Below, one piece after another: positions 53,141 to 61,037 of a DNA stretch of 64,000 nucleotides; position 1 is the first letter of the stretch, and each line of letters begins with the position of its first letter. The notes beneath the pieces were generated by a model that did no database searches, was not told where the DNA came from, and saw only the letters and a program-made list of their open reading frames with translations. The stretch is from Planctomycetota bacterium (lineage in GTDB: Bacteria; Planctomycetota; UBA1135): assembly GCA_008501825.1 (NCBI GenBank), contig QQUA01000006.1:558001-622000 (forward strand). Reading direction: 5' to 3'. Made by a program: the position numbers and the translations under genes.

Positions 53141-53983
53141 TCAAACTGTCTGCTCCACCGGATTCCAAACTCCAGTAGCTGCGGCTTTTCGCGCGTAATC
53201 GCGAAAATCCCGAGGGGGCTTCCCCAAGGCACGCCGAACACCGTCGCACAAATGAGCATTGCGGCCGTCCAGCAAGTTGTGGAACAGGTACTCCAAAAGC
53301 TGGATGTGAGCTTGAGGGAGCCCTGCTTCGGACAAGCTTCGCGAAAACTCCTGGACAGAAATATCGGCGTAACGAAGATTCCGACCGGAAGCATCGGCGA
53401 TTTCGGAAACCGCCTGGGCGAAAGTCATAAGCCGGGGGCCGGTTAGCTCGTACACCTGACCGGCGTGTCCTTCTTGGGTGAGGGCGGCCACGGCCACTTC
53501 GGCGATGTCCTCCACATCGACGAAAGGTTCTTGTGCACTTCCGGCTGGCAGGGCGATCTCGCCGGCCAGGACCAAATCCAGGAACTCCCCCTCATCAAAG
53601 TTCTGGTTGAACCAGCTTGCCCGAACGATGGTCCATTCCAGGCCCGATTCTTGAACGATGCGCTCGCATCGCCGAGCTTCTTCTTCGCCCCGGCCGGAAA
53701 GGAGAACCAAGCGGCGGACTCCAGTTTGAACGGCGAGCTGGGTAAAGGAGCGAATGGCTTCGAAGGCGGAGGAGACGGCCAGATCGGGGGTATAGACCAT
53801 GTAGACCGCTTGAACCTCCTTCAGGGCCGGAAGCCAGGTGGTGGGGTCGTCCCAATCGAAAGGAATTTCGGCGTTGCGGGAGCCGCGGCGGATCGGGGCA
53901 CCGAGTCGCTCCAGGCGGTCCGCTACCCGGCGGCCGGTTTTCCCGTTGGCGGCTTGGACGAGGATGGTTTGGGAAGTTTCCAT
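53141..53983 (-). CDS. NmrA-like NAD(P)-binding protein (atypical SDR)
   Basis: About 280 residues from ATG at 53983, preceded by GAG at good spacing; a longer frame to 54046 would extend into the regulatory region. The N-terminus is a Rossmann start with the nucleotide-binding motif QAANGKTGRRVADRL, followed by VQAVYMVYTPD, RRLVLLSGRGEEEARRCER, WTIVRASWFNQNF and VDVEDIAEVAVAAL, the layout of NmrA/azoreductase-like quinone reductases. The substrate cannot be told. It diverges from an AraC-type regulator gene, which is likely its controller. Confidence 0.9.
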   Translation of the reverse strand: METSQTILVQAANGKTGRRVADRLERLGAPIRRGSRNAEIPFDWDDPTTWLPALKEVQAVYMVYTPDLAVSSAFEAIRSFTQLAVQTGVRRLVLLSGRGEEEARRCERIVQESGLEWTIVRASWFNQNFDEGEFLDLVLAGEIALPAGSAQEPFVDVEDIAEVAVAALTQEGHAGQVYELTGPRLMTFAQAVSEIADASGRNLRYADISVQEFSRSLSEAGLPQAHIQLLEYLFHNLLDGRNAHLCDGVRRALGKPPRDFRDYARKAAATGVWNPVEQTV

Positions 53984-54060
53984 GTTGATCTCGATTGGAT
54001 GGTTTACCCTGGAGAGGGCTTTGGCTTTCCTTTGCACGACGTCCAACTTATGGTCCAGAT

Positions 54061-54110
54061 CTGAGACGATCTATGACTAAAAGTCGAAATAATATGCTCA
54101 AAAGTCTCAG
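54061..54110. promoter_or_regulatory. Candidate AraC-type operator in divergent promoter region
   Basis: Two direct copies of AAAAGTC at 54079-54085 and 54100-54106 are exactly 21 bases apart, two helical turns on one DNA face. They are enclosed by a 7-bp inverted repeat, CTGAGAC (54061-54067) and GTCTCAG (54104-54110). Direct half-sites two turns apart are typical of AraC-family operators. The span lies between the two divergent genes. Confidence 0.45.
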
Positions 54111-54150
54111 TCAGGGAGCGAAAGCGTCAGTGTTGGATTAGACTGAGTCG

Positions 54151-55125
54151 ATGACGGAATCTTCGGTTCCGGCAGGGCCTCCCCCTGAAGTCTGGCTTGC
54201 CAGCGATCCACTGGGCGAAGCCCTGCATTTCCTGCGCATGAGTGGCGTGGTGTACACCCGCTCCGAGCTGACCGCTCCCTGGAGCATTGACCTGCCGGCG
54301 ATGCCGGATTGCGTCCTTTTCCACGTCGTGACTTCGGGGCAATGTTGGTTGGCAACCGGTGGCGCCGAGCCGATTCGATTGCAGCCCGGTGAATTCACCT
54401 TGGTGCCCCATGGGGAGGGCCATCAAATTGCCGATGCATTGGAAACTCCTCCGGTGAATTTGTTCGATCTGCCGCGGGAACAGGTTGGGCCGCGATATGA
54501 AATCCTGCGGCATGGTGGTGGAGGCGAGCGAACCCAGTTGGTTTGTGGAGCCGTCCGTTTTGATCATCCCGCCGCTCGCGAGTTGGTTCGTCTATTGCCA
54601 AGAATCATGCGAATCCAGGCATGGAATTCCCCTCAAGCGGAGTGGATGCAAAGCACCTTGCGGTTGATGGCTTCAGAATCAGGGGAGCGGCAGCCAGGAG
54701 GGGAAACGGTGGTTACTCGTTTGGCCGACGTTCTGGTGATTCAGGCCATCCGTTCCTGGATTTCCGAGAACCCGGCCGCTCAATCCGGTTGGCTTGGAGC
54801 CTTGCACGACGATCGCATCGGCCCGGCCATTCTTTGGATTCAAAAAGAACCTTCCCGCCAGTGGACAGTGGCTTCCTTGGCTCGAGAAGTAGCCATGTCC
54901 CGCTCGGCTTTCGCCGCCAGGTTTCGAAACTTGGTGGGCGAATCGCCGATGCAATACCTCACTCGCTGGCGCATGCACCTGGCTACCTCCGATCTGCGGG
55001 AAGGGGAAGCGACCGTCGCGGAGTTGGCCCGCAAGCTAGGCTATCGTTCGGAAGCTGCTTTCAGCCGGGCATACAAACGCATAGTCGGCGTGCCTCCGGG
55101 TTCCGTGAAACTAAGGTCAAAGTGA
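54151..55125 (+). CDS. AraC-family transcriptional regulator with cupin N-terminal domain
   Basis: 324 residues. The N-terminal half is an AraC-type cupin (LHFLRMSGVVYTRSELTAPW, CVLFHVVTSGQCWLATGG, LQPGEFTLVPHGEGHQI). The C-terminal two helix-turn-helix motifs are standard: WTVASLAREVAMSRSAFAARF, VGESPMQYLTRWRMHLA, and VAELARKLGYRSEAAFSRAYKR. Small-molecule binding by the cupin would switch DNA binding. Divergent from the NmrA-like gene, with a candidate operator between them; this arrangement is common for redox- or electrophile-responsive pairs. Confidence 0.93.
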   Translation: MTESSVPAGPPPEVWLASDPLGEALHFLRMSGVVYTRSELTAPWSIDLPAMPDCVLFHVVTSGQCWLATGGAEPIRLQPGEFTLVPHGEGHQIADALETPPVNLFDLPREQVGPRYEILRHGGGGERTQLVCGAVRFDHPAARELVRLLPRIMRIQAWNSPQAEWMQSTLRLMASESGERQPGGETVVTRLADVLVIQAIRSWISENPAAQSGWLGALHDDRIGPAILWIQKEPSRQWTVASLAREVAMSRSAFAARFRNLVGESPMQYLTRWRMHLATSDLREGEATVAELARKLGYRSEAAFSRAYKRIVGVPPGSVKLRSK

Positions 55126-55205
55126 TGCCAATGGTGCCGACTTGATGTGCTCGATCCGGAAACCTTGATCGCACTACGAACAGGAACCGGCCTTTCCAAC
55201 CAAGG

Positions 55206-56102
55206 CTAAAACCGGAAGGACAGTGCCGCGAAAAGGTATGGGTTGCTTTCGACTTCGTATTCGGCGAGCAAGGAGCCGTTTGGGGCTCGCACCTCGTATT
55301 CCTGCCCGAAGAAGCGGCCTACGGCGATACGGAGTTCAGTGTCCTCGGCAACTGTCCATCGGAGTCCAAGGCCAATCCGCTTGCGTTGGTCAAAGACAGC
55401 CCCGTTGGGGAAGGCGCCGGTGTCATTCAATCTGAACTGGAAGAAATCCAAGCCGGCGGTCAGGTCGAATTCGAGTTCGGCCGAGCTCCTCCAGCCAAGG
55501 CTGAGCCCGCTGTCCAGGTCATCGCTGCTATACAGGCGCCAAGCCTCGGCAATCTGCCAGTTCACCAGTGGAATCGGGTAGAAAAAGAGATCGTCTTCGA
55601 GTCGGTCCTGAACTCCGATGCCGATTCCGAGTCGGAGATCGTCGTTGAAGACGTAACCAAGGCCTGCTCCTCCTCCCCATGCAAGCGAATCTCCGAACTT
55701 CGCCCCAGATTCCAGGCCGCTTGCGACCGAACTAAAGATGTTCCAATATAAGTGGTCTGCTGCAAGGTTGATGTAGTTGACTCGTAGTCCTGCATGTGTG
55801 CTCGCCGAATCGAACGGATCTGGTGAGATATTCTCCCAGTCGTAGCTTCGGTAGATTCCGGTGGCGCCGATTTTGAGAATCTGTTCCCGTCCGGCGAGTG
55901 GAACTAGGGCTCCAAGGGAGATACCCGATTTGAGGGAGCCGAACTCCGCGGCGTTTCCATCCAGGTTATTTTTTGGCATGAGCTCACCGAACAGGGTGAC
56001 CTTGACCGGTTTAGGTTGGTGCACCGGGTCGGTGTCCTGAGCAAGGAGGTTGGCAGGGAGTAGGAGAAGAAGGGAAAGGGTCTGGAAGGGCTTGATTGTC
56101 AT
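55206..56102 (-). CDS. Outer-membrane beta-barrel protein (DUF6268-like)
   Basis: About 298 residues from ATG at 56102, which gives a signal peptide (MTIKPFQTLSLLLLLPANLLAQ); the upstream extension is Arg-rich and lacks one. The body alternates amphipathic strands and Gly/Asp turns (AWGGGAGLGYVFNDDLRLGI, LSLGWRSSAELEFDL, RIGLGLRWTVAEDTELRIAV) and ends in an aromatic residue (FAALSFRF), the usual outer-membrane insertion signal. The family name is a guess from overall layout. It stands alone, convergent with the AraC gene and divergent from the channel gene. Confidence 0.75.
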   Translation of the reverse strand: MTIKPFQTLSLLLLLPANLLAQDTDPVHQPKPVKVTLFGELMPKNNLDGNAAEFGSLKSGISLGALVPLAGREQILKIGATGIYRSYDWENISPDPFDSASTHAGLRVNYINLAADHLYWNIFSSVASGLESGAKFGDSLAWGGGAGLGYVFNDDLRLGIGIGVQDRLEDDLFFYPIPLVNWQIAEAWRLYSSDDLDSGLSLGWRSSAELEFDLTAGLDFFQFRLNDTGAFPNGAVFDQRKRIGLGLRWTVAEDTELRIAVGRFFGQEYEVRAPNGSLLAEYEVESNPYLFAALSFRF

Positions 56103-56322
56103 CGTTTCTCGGAAGCCTGGATTATTGGAAGCCGAGCGGTCACGAGAGTATAGGAATGCGAATCGGCGAGTCCGGTATCCTGATCCAGCTCTTGCAGCCA
56201 TGGTTTCCTTGTAACTGATCGGTTGTTCTCATCATGACCTTTGTCGCCGTAAAACTGTTCCATTGGGAGGGGCTTGCGTGGTGCCCCCATGATCTCGTTG
56301 GTCCTGAAAGCTTTATGGATCG

Positions 56323-56997
56323 ATGAGACCGGAGCGAAACGTCGTATCGCTACTCCGGCTGCCTAGCCTCTGGCTGCTCCTTGCCTTGGGAGTCGTTCAG
56401 ATCGCGGCGCCTTTGGTTCGAGGAGGGAGCTCCGATTCTCCCGGGCTGCCGGTGCTATCCGCTTACCTGCTCATTCTGGTGGGATCCATTTTGGTGATGG
56501 GGCGGCGGCCTTACTTTCGTTGGATCGCCATCGTCTTGACCCTCCCGATCGTCGGAATAGGTTTTGGGGTGTTATTCCCGGATGTTGGCCGTCGAGATCT
56601 CGTAATCGGCGCCTTTGCGATACCGCTCCTCGGGTTGGTGTCATGGTCGGTGCTCGAGCACGCTTTTCAGGGCGCAAGAGTCGATCTGGACCGGATTCTT
56701 GCGAGCGCGGCGGTCTTTTTGCTATTGGCCCAGTGGTGGGGTGGGGTTTTCGCTTTGGTCGAATGGCTGGCTCCTGGGTCGTTTGAACGCTCTGTGGATG
56801 GACCGCCATTGCTTTGGGGGGAACTTGTGTACTTTAGTGGGGTTTCATTGACGACTCTCGGATACGGGGACATTCTGCCTTCCGGGCCCCTTGCCCGATC
56901 GCTTGCCGGGCTTGAGGCCATGAGCGGCTTGTTTTTCATGGCGGTCATTGTCGCCCGCTTCGCCGGGAGGATTGGCTTGGAGAGCCAGGATAGTTAG
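56323..56997 (+). CDS. Potassium-channel-like membrane protein (two-TM pore domain)
   Basis: 224 residues. Three or four N-terminal helices (LWLLLALGVVQIAAPLV, LPVLSAYLLILVGSILVM, WIAIVLTLPIVGIGFGVLF, LVIGAFAIPLLGLVSWSVL) precede a pore module: helix AVFLLLAQWWGGVFALVEWL, pore loop with the K+ selectivity filter TTLGYGD, and a final helix (LAGLEAMSGLFFMAVIVARFA). This is the Ion_trans_2 (KcsA-like pore) pattern. No cytosolic RCK/TrkA domain is attached, so gating is unclear. Confidence 0.9.
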   Translation: MRPERNVVSLLRLPSLWLLLALGVVQIAAPLVRGGSSDSPGLPVLSAYLLILVGSILVMGRRPYFRWIAIVLTLPIVGIGFGVLFPDVGRRDLVIGAFAIPLLGLVSWSVLEHAFQGARVDLDRILASAAVFLLLAQWWGGVFALVEWLAPGSFERSVDGPPLLWGELVYFSGVSLTTLGYGDILPSGPLARSLAGLEAMSGLFFMAVIVARFAGRIGLESQDS

Positions 56998-57052
56998 AAA
57001 TCAAACTCGGTTGGATTGGTCCTTCCTTCGAGCAAGAAGGCATGGACGGCCT

Positions 57053-57376
57053 GTGAAGCTTCGCGCTGAAGGACGGGTCGAAATCTTGGACGGGGAGCAT
57101 CTCACCTTCTCCACCCGCACTGTCGAAACCGCGGTGCTCGTTGTGGAAAACAATGTGCGAATTTTCTTTGCCAAACAGAGGAAACCCTAAACGCATTGGA
57201 GGAAACAACGGCACGGCTGAATTTGCCTGAAAATGCGGATTCTCAAATCCCTTATCGTGGGTTCAAATTCCAATCCATTTCTCTGCAGCATGAAGGCTGG
57301 ATGCGTGAAATCACGGAACCTGAGCCGATCAAAGTAGAAATTGAAACTTGCCTCTTTATGGCTCCTGGAAACTAGA
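57053..57376 (+). pseudogene. Possible frameshifted gene remnant of unknown function
   Basis: One frame reads KLRAEGRVEILDGEHLTF and VLVVENNVRIFFAK and then stops at 57190. The next frame continues naturally as TEETLNALEETTARLNLPEN, IPYRGFKFQSISLQHEGWM and VEIETCLFMAPGN, stopping near 57376. One base added at about 57172 would join them. The family is not recognised and the composite may be chance. Confidence 0.3.
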
Positions 57377-57729
57377 AGTCGTCTCAAAAATACGAAAGGC
57401 TCTTGGATTGGTTTCAAAATTTCTGTCGAATCATTGCCAGGTTCGAGCGAAGCCTCGAAAATTTCCACGGCATGATTAAACTCAGATGCATCAAAACCTT
57501 GTTGCGGAGTTTTTGAGATGGTTTCTAGATATAGTGCGAGAAAAGCCTGAAAGCGATGGCGGCTATGAGCCGGTGCCAATTCGAGTGCCTTTTGTAATCC
57601 TTGAAGAAAACCGACGCGCCGACTGCCAAGAAACCGAAGCTGACTAAGCCTGGATCGAGTTTTCCTGGCGGATGGTGTTCCGGCATCTTGTTCTCGATCA
57701 AGAGTGAAGAGGCCTTCGGAGCCGTTGCA
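57187..57729 (-). pseudogene. Possible TPR-like gene remnant without a good start
   Basis: A frame open from 57729 reads RFLGSRRVGFLQGLQKALEL followed by APAHSRHRFQAFLALYLETI, which has TPR helix rhythm, and later ASEFNHAVEIFEASLEPGND. No ATG or ribosome site stands at its head, and its last third overlaps the plus-strand remnant. It may be the relic of a TPR protein such as those fused to kinases elsewhere in this window. Confidence 0.3.
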
Positions 57730-57830
57730 CTACCTGGCACAGGAGCGAAGGAGCCCTGCGGCGAGATCCTGAATCAGATCGGGTTCGATCGGTGCAACCC
57801 TGAGAGGCCCGCCTAGGCGAGTACCCAGGG

Positions 57831-59237
57831 TCAGAACTCGAACTGAACCCTTAGGAAGACTTCGTAGAGGTTCTCGGGGCTCCCGCCCGCCGCTGCGCGA
57901 TAGAAGTCGCCGGTGAACAGGTACGCCAGGCCGAAGTCGAGCTGCAAGTGGTCCCGCAGTCTCCAGTTGACCTCGCCGAGCACTTCGAATCCGAGGTCCC
58001 TCGACCCGTTCGATGCGTGGGGCTCTGCCGATTGCAGCCAGCCGGCCGCGAGGACCCCGTCGACCCGCTCGGTCAGCGAGCGCGCCCAAGATGCCTGAAT
58101 GGTCGCGAGCCCGTAGCCCTGGTTCTGAAGACTGACGCCGAGGTCGGCTCCATCGGACGAGCCTCGTGGGGATGTGAGGCCCAACAGGCTCCAATATCCT
58201 TGCGCGCCGAAGTCGTCCCGGGCGCTCTGGGCGATGGTCCGGAACTCGTTCGAGCGCGTAGCCGACGAGCCGTCGTCTCCCGTTGCGAACAGGCCTTGGA
58301 TCTCCGCCCGGCCGGAAAGGGCGTCGAAGCCGGTCGCGATCCGGGCCGCCACGCCTCGGTGGTTCCAATCCGGCCCGTTTGTTCTCCCCTGGTTGTAGAT
58401 CAGGAAAAACGAGCCCCAATGGTCCGCCTCGCCGAGGTGCCCGCGCACTCCGAACCAAAGATCCTCGCTCGAATCGTAGACGGCACCCGGCCCGCCGAAG
58501 GTGCCGTAGGAGTAGTCCCCGTTGTCACGGAGGTAGTAGAGGCTGGCGCCCCAGCGTGACCCCGATCGTTCGAGGTCCAGGTCGCCCGTCGCGAGCACCG
58601 AACCGCCATGGCCGCTGAAAGTGTTGTTTCCGTCGCTCAATAGGAAGGCACCAAGGCGGTAGTCCCACTCTTGACCGTTGCCGGCGAGGCTGACACCGCC
58701 GAGGTTGAAGTCCCAGACCGAATTGGCGAGTGGGGCGCGCATCGAGTCGTAGTCGTCCACCGCCCAGAGTTCGTCTGCAAAGTTCTCGCTCGGTCGCTCC
58801 CCGAACGCATCGTGCCAGCCTTGGACGCCCAGCTTGAGGATGGTGTCCTCATCGGGCATCAGCCACAAGAAGCCTCTTCTCAACTCGGTGCCGATGGCGT
58901 CGCCAGGGGTGCCGTGGGTCTTCCCAAACTCGCGGTCGTCGCCGAGGGCCAGGCTCCCGATTTGAACCTGTGCGTAGGCTCCGTAGCCGCCGAGGCGTTG
59001 CTCGCCGACATTGATCCATCCACGAAGCCGGAAGTCCGCAAAGCTTCGGGCGGCTTGATCCTCTGACAGGAACGGAGGGTGGGCGTCGAAATTCGTCCCA
59101 TTCCCCATGGCCCGGACTTGGGTCCCCGCGCGCAGGTCTATGACGGGGTCGTCGGGGAGGGATTGGGCTGTCAGTGCAGTTGAAGTGACCAGCGCCGCGA
59201 TGCAGGCTGATTTCGGAAGCAAGTGGCGCATTTCCAT
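57831..59237 (-). CDS. Outer-membrane beta-barrel porin-like protein, sigma-54 controlled
   Basis: About 468 residues from ATG at 59237; ATGs at 59249 and 59231 are alternatives, but the predicted transcript start near 59260 excludes longer forms. Signal peptide (MEMRHLLPKSACIAALVTSTALTAQ, here written with a break after residue 20 in sense). The body alternates strands and acidic turns (SFADFRLRGWINVGEQRLGG, YGAYAQVQIGSLALGD, RRGFLWLMPDEDTILKLGV, GSRWGASLYYLRDN) and ends YEVFLRVQFEF, an outer-membrane C-terminal signal. It may admit the substrate of the molybdoenzyme in the same island. Codon use is strongly G+C-rich compared with genes left of 57 kb. Confidence 0.8.
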   Translation of the reverse strand: MEMRHLLPKSACIAALVTSTALTAQSLPDDPVIDLRAGTQVRAMGNGTNFDAHPPFLSEDQAARSFADFRLRGWINVGEQRLGGYGAYAQVQIGSLALGDDREFGKTHGTPGDAIGTELRRGFLWLMPDEDTILKLGVQGWHDAFGERPSENFADELWAVDDYDSMRAPLANSVWDFNLGGVSLAGNGQEWDYRLGAFLLSDGNNTFSGHGGSVLATGDLDLERSGSRWGASLYYLRDNGDYSYGTFGGPGAVYDSSEDLWFGVRGHLGEADHWGSFFLIYNQGRTNGPDWNHRGVAARIATGFDALSGRAEIQGLFATGDDGSSATRSNEFRTIAQSARDDFGAQGYWSLLGLTSPRGSSDGADLGVSLQNQGYGLATIQASWARSLTERVDGVLAAGWLQSAEPHASNGSRDLGFEVLGEVNWRLRDHLQLDFGLAYLFTGDFYRAAAGGSPENLYEVFLRVQFEF

Positions 59238-59270
59238 GGGCAACGTCATATGCGTGCCTGGAAAACCTGG

Positions 59271-59286
59271 TGCAAGCCTCATGCCA
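59271..59286 (-). promoter_or_regulatory. Sigma-54 promoter for the barrel protein gene
   Basis: On the minus strand TGGCAT-GAGGC-TTGCA, with GG-N10-GC spacing as required for the -24/-12 elements. Predicted start of transcription is near 59260, just ahead of the barrel gene start codon. Confidence 0.7.
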
Positions 59287-59362
59287 TGTCCGTCGCATAG
59301 GGATCAAAATGAATAGAGAAGATGAATAAAGACCGATTCTCAAATTGGTAGCATCAGACCGA

Positions 59363-60343
59363 ATGACTCTAGAACCTGACCGTCGTCGTTCACCACCTCC
59401 GGTGGTGAAATCTGCGGCAATGCGAGCGCTCTTCAAGCAGGCATCGCGCATTGCCCGAACCGACGAACCGGTTCTTCTTCTCGGAGAGACAGGGGCGGGG
59501 AAAGGAGTCCTCGCGCGCGCCATCCAGGCCTCGTCGCTGCGGGCAGACCGGCCGATGCTCGATCTCAACTGCGCAGCTCTTCCCGAATCACTGATCGAAA
59601 GCGAGCTGTTCGGATACGAGCCAGGTGCCTTCACCGGGGCACGAGGTCGTAAGAAGGGCTTGTTGGAGTTGGTCGATGGCGGGACCCTCTTGATGGACGA
59701 GGTCGGTGAACTCCCGCTCTTGCTGCAGTCGAAGTTCCTGCAAGTTTTGGAAAGTGGGCGCTTCCTCCCGGTTGGCGGAAGCCAATATCTCGAGACGGAC
59801 TTCCGGTTGATCGCCGCCACCAATCGGAACATTCACAAAGCGAAAGACGAAGGTAGCTTCCGATTGGATCTCTACTTTCGCCTCAGCGTGTTCGTGCTTG
59901 AACTACCTCCATTACGGGAGCGGATGGAGGAATTGCCGGACTTGATCCGGGCTTTCCTGGAGGAGGTCGACTCCGGGCTCAGCATCGCTCCGGAAGCTCT
60001 CGAGAGGCTTTGCTGCCACCGTTGGCCGGGCAACGTCCGAGAGCTGAGGAATGTAATCCGCCATGCCGCACTTTTGTGCGAAGGGAAGCAAATCGGTATT
60101 TCCGATCTTCCTCCCTGGTTGATCGAGAGTTGCCCCCGCCAGGACATCCTCAACGGTGGTTCCTGGAAAGACAAAGTCCGTTGTTTCGAAAGTCAGTTGC
60201 TCGCCTCGGAACTGGAGAAACATGGCGGGGACATCGACGCCACGACGAGGAAGCTCGGGATCTCCCGATCGAGTCTTTATCGGAAGATCCAGCAACATGA
60301 AGCAGAAGAAGAAGGCCCGCCGGCTGACGCCGATCTTCGCTGA
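59363..60343 (+). CDS. Sigma-54-dependent transcriptional activator (AAA+ and Fis-type HTH, no sensory domain)
   Basis: About 326 residues from ATG at 59363; a TTG six codons earlier is possible. The AAA+ domain begins almost at once: Walker A GETGAGKG, the sigma-54 contact loop GAFTGA within ELFGYEPGAFTGARG, Walker B GGTLLMDEVGELPL, sensor IAATNRN, and the RWPGNVRELRNVIRHA segment. The C-terminus is a Fis-type helix-turn-helix (GDIDATTRKLGISRSSLYRK). No receiver, GAF or PAS domain precedes it, so its activity must be set by another protein or by expression level. It lies between the divergent barrel gene and the molybdoenzyme genes and is the obvious activator of the three sigma-54 promoters nearby. 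Confidence 0.93.
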   Translation: MTLEPDRRRSPPPVVKSAAMRALFKQASRIARTDEPVLLLGETGAGKGVLARAIQASSLRADRPMLDLNCAALPESLIESELFGYEPGAFTGARGRKKGLLELVDGGTLLMDEVGELPLLLQSKFLQVLESGRFLPVGGSQYLETDFRLIAATNRNIHKAKDEGSFRLDLYFRLSVFVLELPPLRERMEELPDLIRAFLEEVDSGLSIAPEALERLCCHRWPGNVRELRNVIRHAALLCEGKQIGISDLPPWLIESCPRQDILNGGSWKDKVRCFESQLLASELEKHGGDIDATTRKLGISRSSLYRKIQQHEAEEEGPPADADLR

Positions 60344-60355
60344 AGCATGGGGGCA

Positions 60356-60403
60356 GTCCCAGGTTTGGGACAGTGAAAAGCCTCCTAATGCCAGGAGTGG
60401 GAC
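60356..60403. promoter_or_regulatory. Candidate upstream activating sequence (two inverted repeats)
   Basis: A perfect repeat GTCCCA-GGTT-TGGGAC at 60356-60371, and an imperfect copy ATGCCA-GGAG-TGGGAC at 60388-60403. The copies are 32 bases apart, three helical turns. They lie about 65-110 bases upstream of the predicted start at ~60467, the normal place for an activator site. Confidence 0.5.
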
Positions 60404-60441
60404 GGCGGTTGGGTATCCGGCCCTAATTGAGGCTTTTAGAT

Positions 60442-60457
60442 TGGCACCTTTCTTGCG
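60442..60457 (+). promoter_or_regulatory. Sigma-54 promoter for the degenerate activator gene
   Basis: TTGGCAC-CTTTC-TTGC: GG at 60443-60444 and GC at 60455-60456, exactly N10 apart, with the full TGGCAC/TTGC consensus. Predicted start near 60467, 20 bases before the ATG at 60487. Confidence 0.85.
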
Positions 60458-60486
60458 ATTGTGTTGGCGGGGCCAGGCCCTTTAGC

Positions 60487-60975
60487 ATGACCAAATCCAA
60501 AGAGTTCCAGGGGCGGCTCGAGCGGATTGCCCGTGCCGACGCGCCGGTGATGATTATTGGAGATTCTGGAGTGCGGTTGGAGAAAATTGCACGCCAGATC
60601 CATTCCTTATCGACCTTCGCGGATGGCCCCTTCGTCTATTGGAATTGTCGGGCGACGAAGCTTCCTAACCCTTGGCTGAAGCCCCTCGAAACGCGTTGCG
60701 CGGGGTTGTTCGCCCAAGCCTGCAATGGGACCCTCTACCTTCACGATGTTCAACAGTTGGCCGCGGAGGAGCGGCGGCAGCTATACGCGATCCTTGAGGC
60801 GAATCGCTACTGGTCGCCGGAAGATCGCGACTGGCGGCCGGTTTCCTTCCGCCTCGTCTCGTCTTGCCGATCAGATCCCGCCCAATCCTTCCCTGCCGAC
60901 CTCTTCTATAGGCTTGCCGAGTTTGTGATCCGGGACGATGGTCCGGGCAACGGCTTAGGCGCAGGGATCTCCTGA
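60487..60975 (+). CDS. Degenerate sigma-54-activator-like AAA+ protein (no GAFTGA, no HTH)
   Basis: 162 residues. It aligns by eye with the bEBP AAA+ core: APVMIIGDSGVRLEKIARQI in place of the Walker A region (the G-K-E/S end is lost), then DGPFVYWNCRATKLP (usual GPFVAVNCAALP), then a jump over the whole GAFTGA segment to CNGTLYLHDVQQLAAEER (Walker B, with HD for DE), SFRLVSSCRSD (usual RLIAATNRD) and FPADLFYRLAEFVIR. It ends there, without lid or DNA-binding domain. It cannot be an ordinary activator; a partner or inhibitor of the full-length activator is plausible. It has its own sigma-54 promoter, and its stop touches the next one. Confidence 0.82.
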   Translation: MTKSKEFQGRLERIARADAPVMIIGDSGVRLEKIARQIHSLSTFADGPFVYWNCRATKLPNPWLKPLETRCAGLFAQACNGTLYLHDVQQLAAEERRQLYAILEANRYWSPEDRDWRPVSFRLVSSCRSDPAQSFPADLFYRLAEFVIRDDGPGNGLGAGIS

Positions 60976-60976
60976 T

Positions 60977-60992
60977 TGGCACGCCACTTGCT
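60977..60992 (+). promoter_or_regulatory. Sigma-54 promoter for the nrfD-like/molybdoenzyme genes
   Basis: TTGGCAC-GCCAC-TTGC with a T-run after it: GG at 60978-60979 and GC at 60990-60991, exactly N10 apart. Predicted start near 61003, about 35 bases before the nrfD-like start at 61038. Confidence 0.88.
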
Positions 60993-61037
60993 TTTCAGCA
61001 ATGAGGTCGTGCGGTTCGCATGGCACAGGAGAGCATC

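Larger units (their letters stand above)
56998..57830. other. 833-base region with only decayed-looking reading frames
   Basis: Lies between the channel gene and the outer-membrane barrel gene, at the transition from moderate to high G+C. No intact gene, RNA or transposase was recognised. Two partial reading frames on opposite strands, described separately, suggest gene remnants left at an insertion boundary. Confidence 0.45.

Noticed and set aside
59389..59409. Perfect inverted repeat TTCACCACC-TCC-GGTGGTGAA as an activator site for the barrel gene promoter
   Set aside because: It lies inside the start of the activator coding region, encodes a Pro-Pro-Val-Val run, and does not resemble the GTCCCA repeat at 60356; chance is a sufficient explanation.
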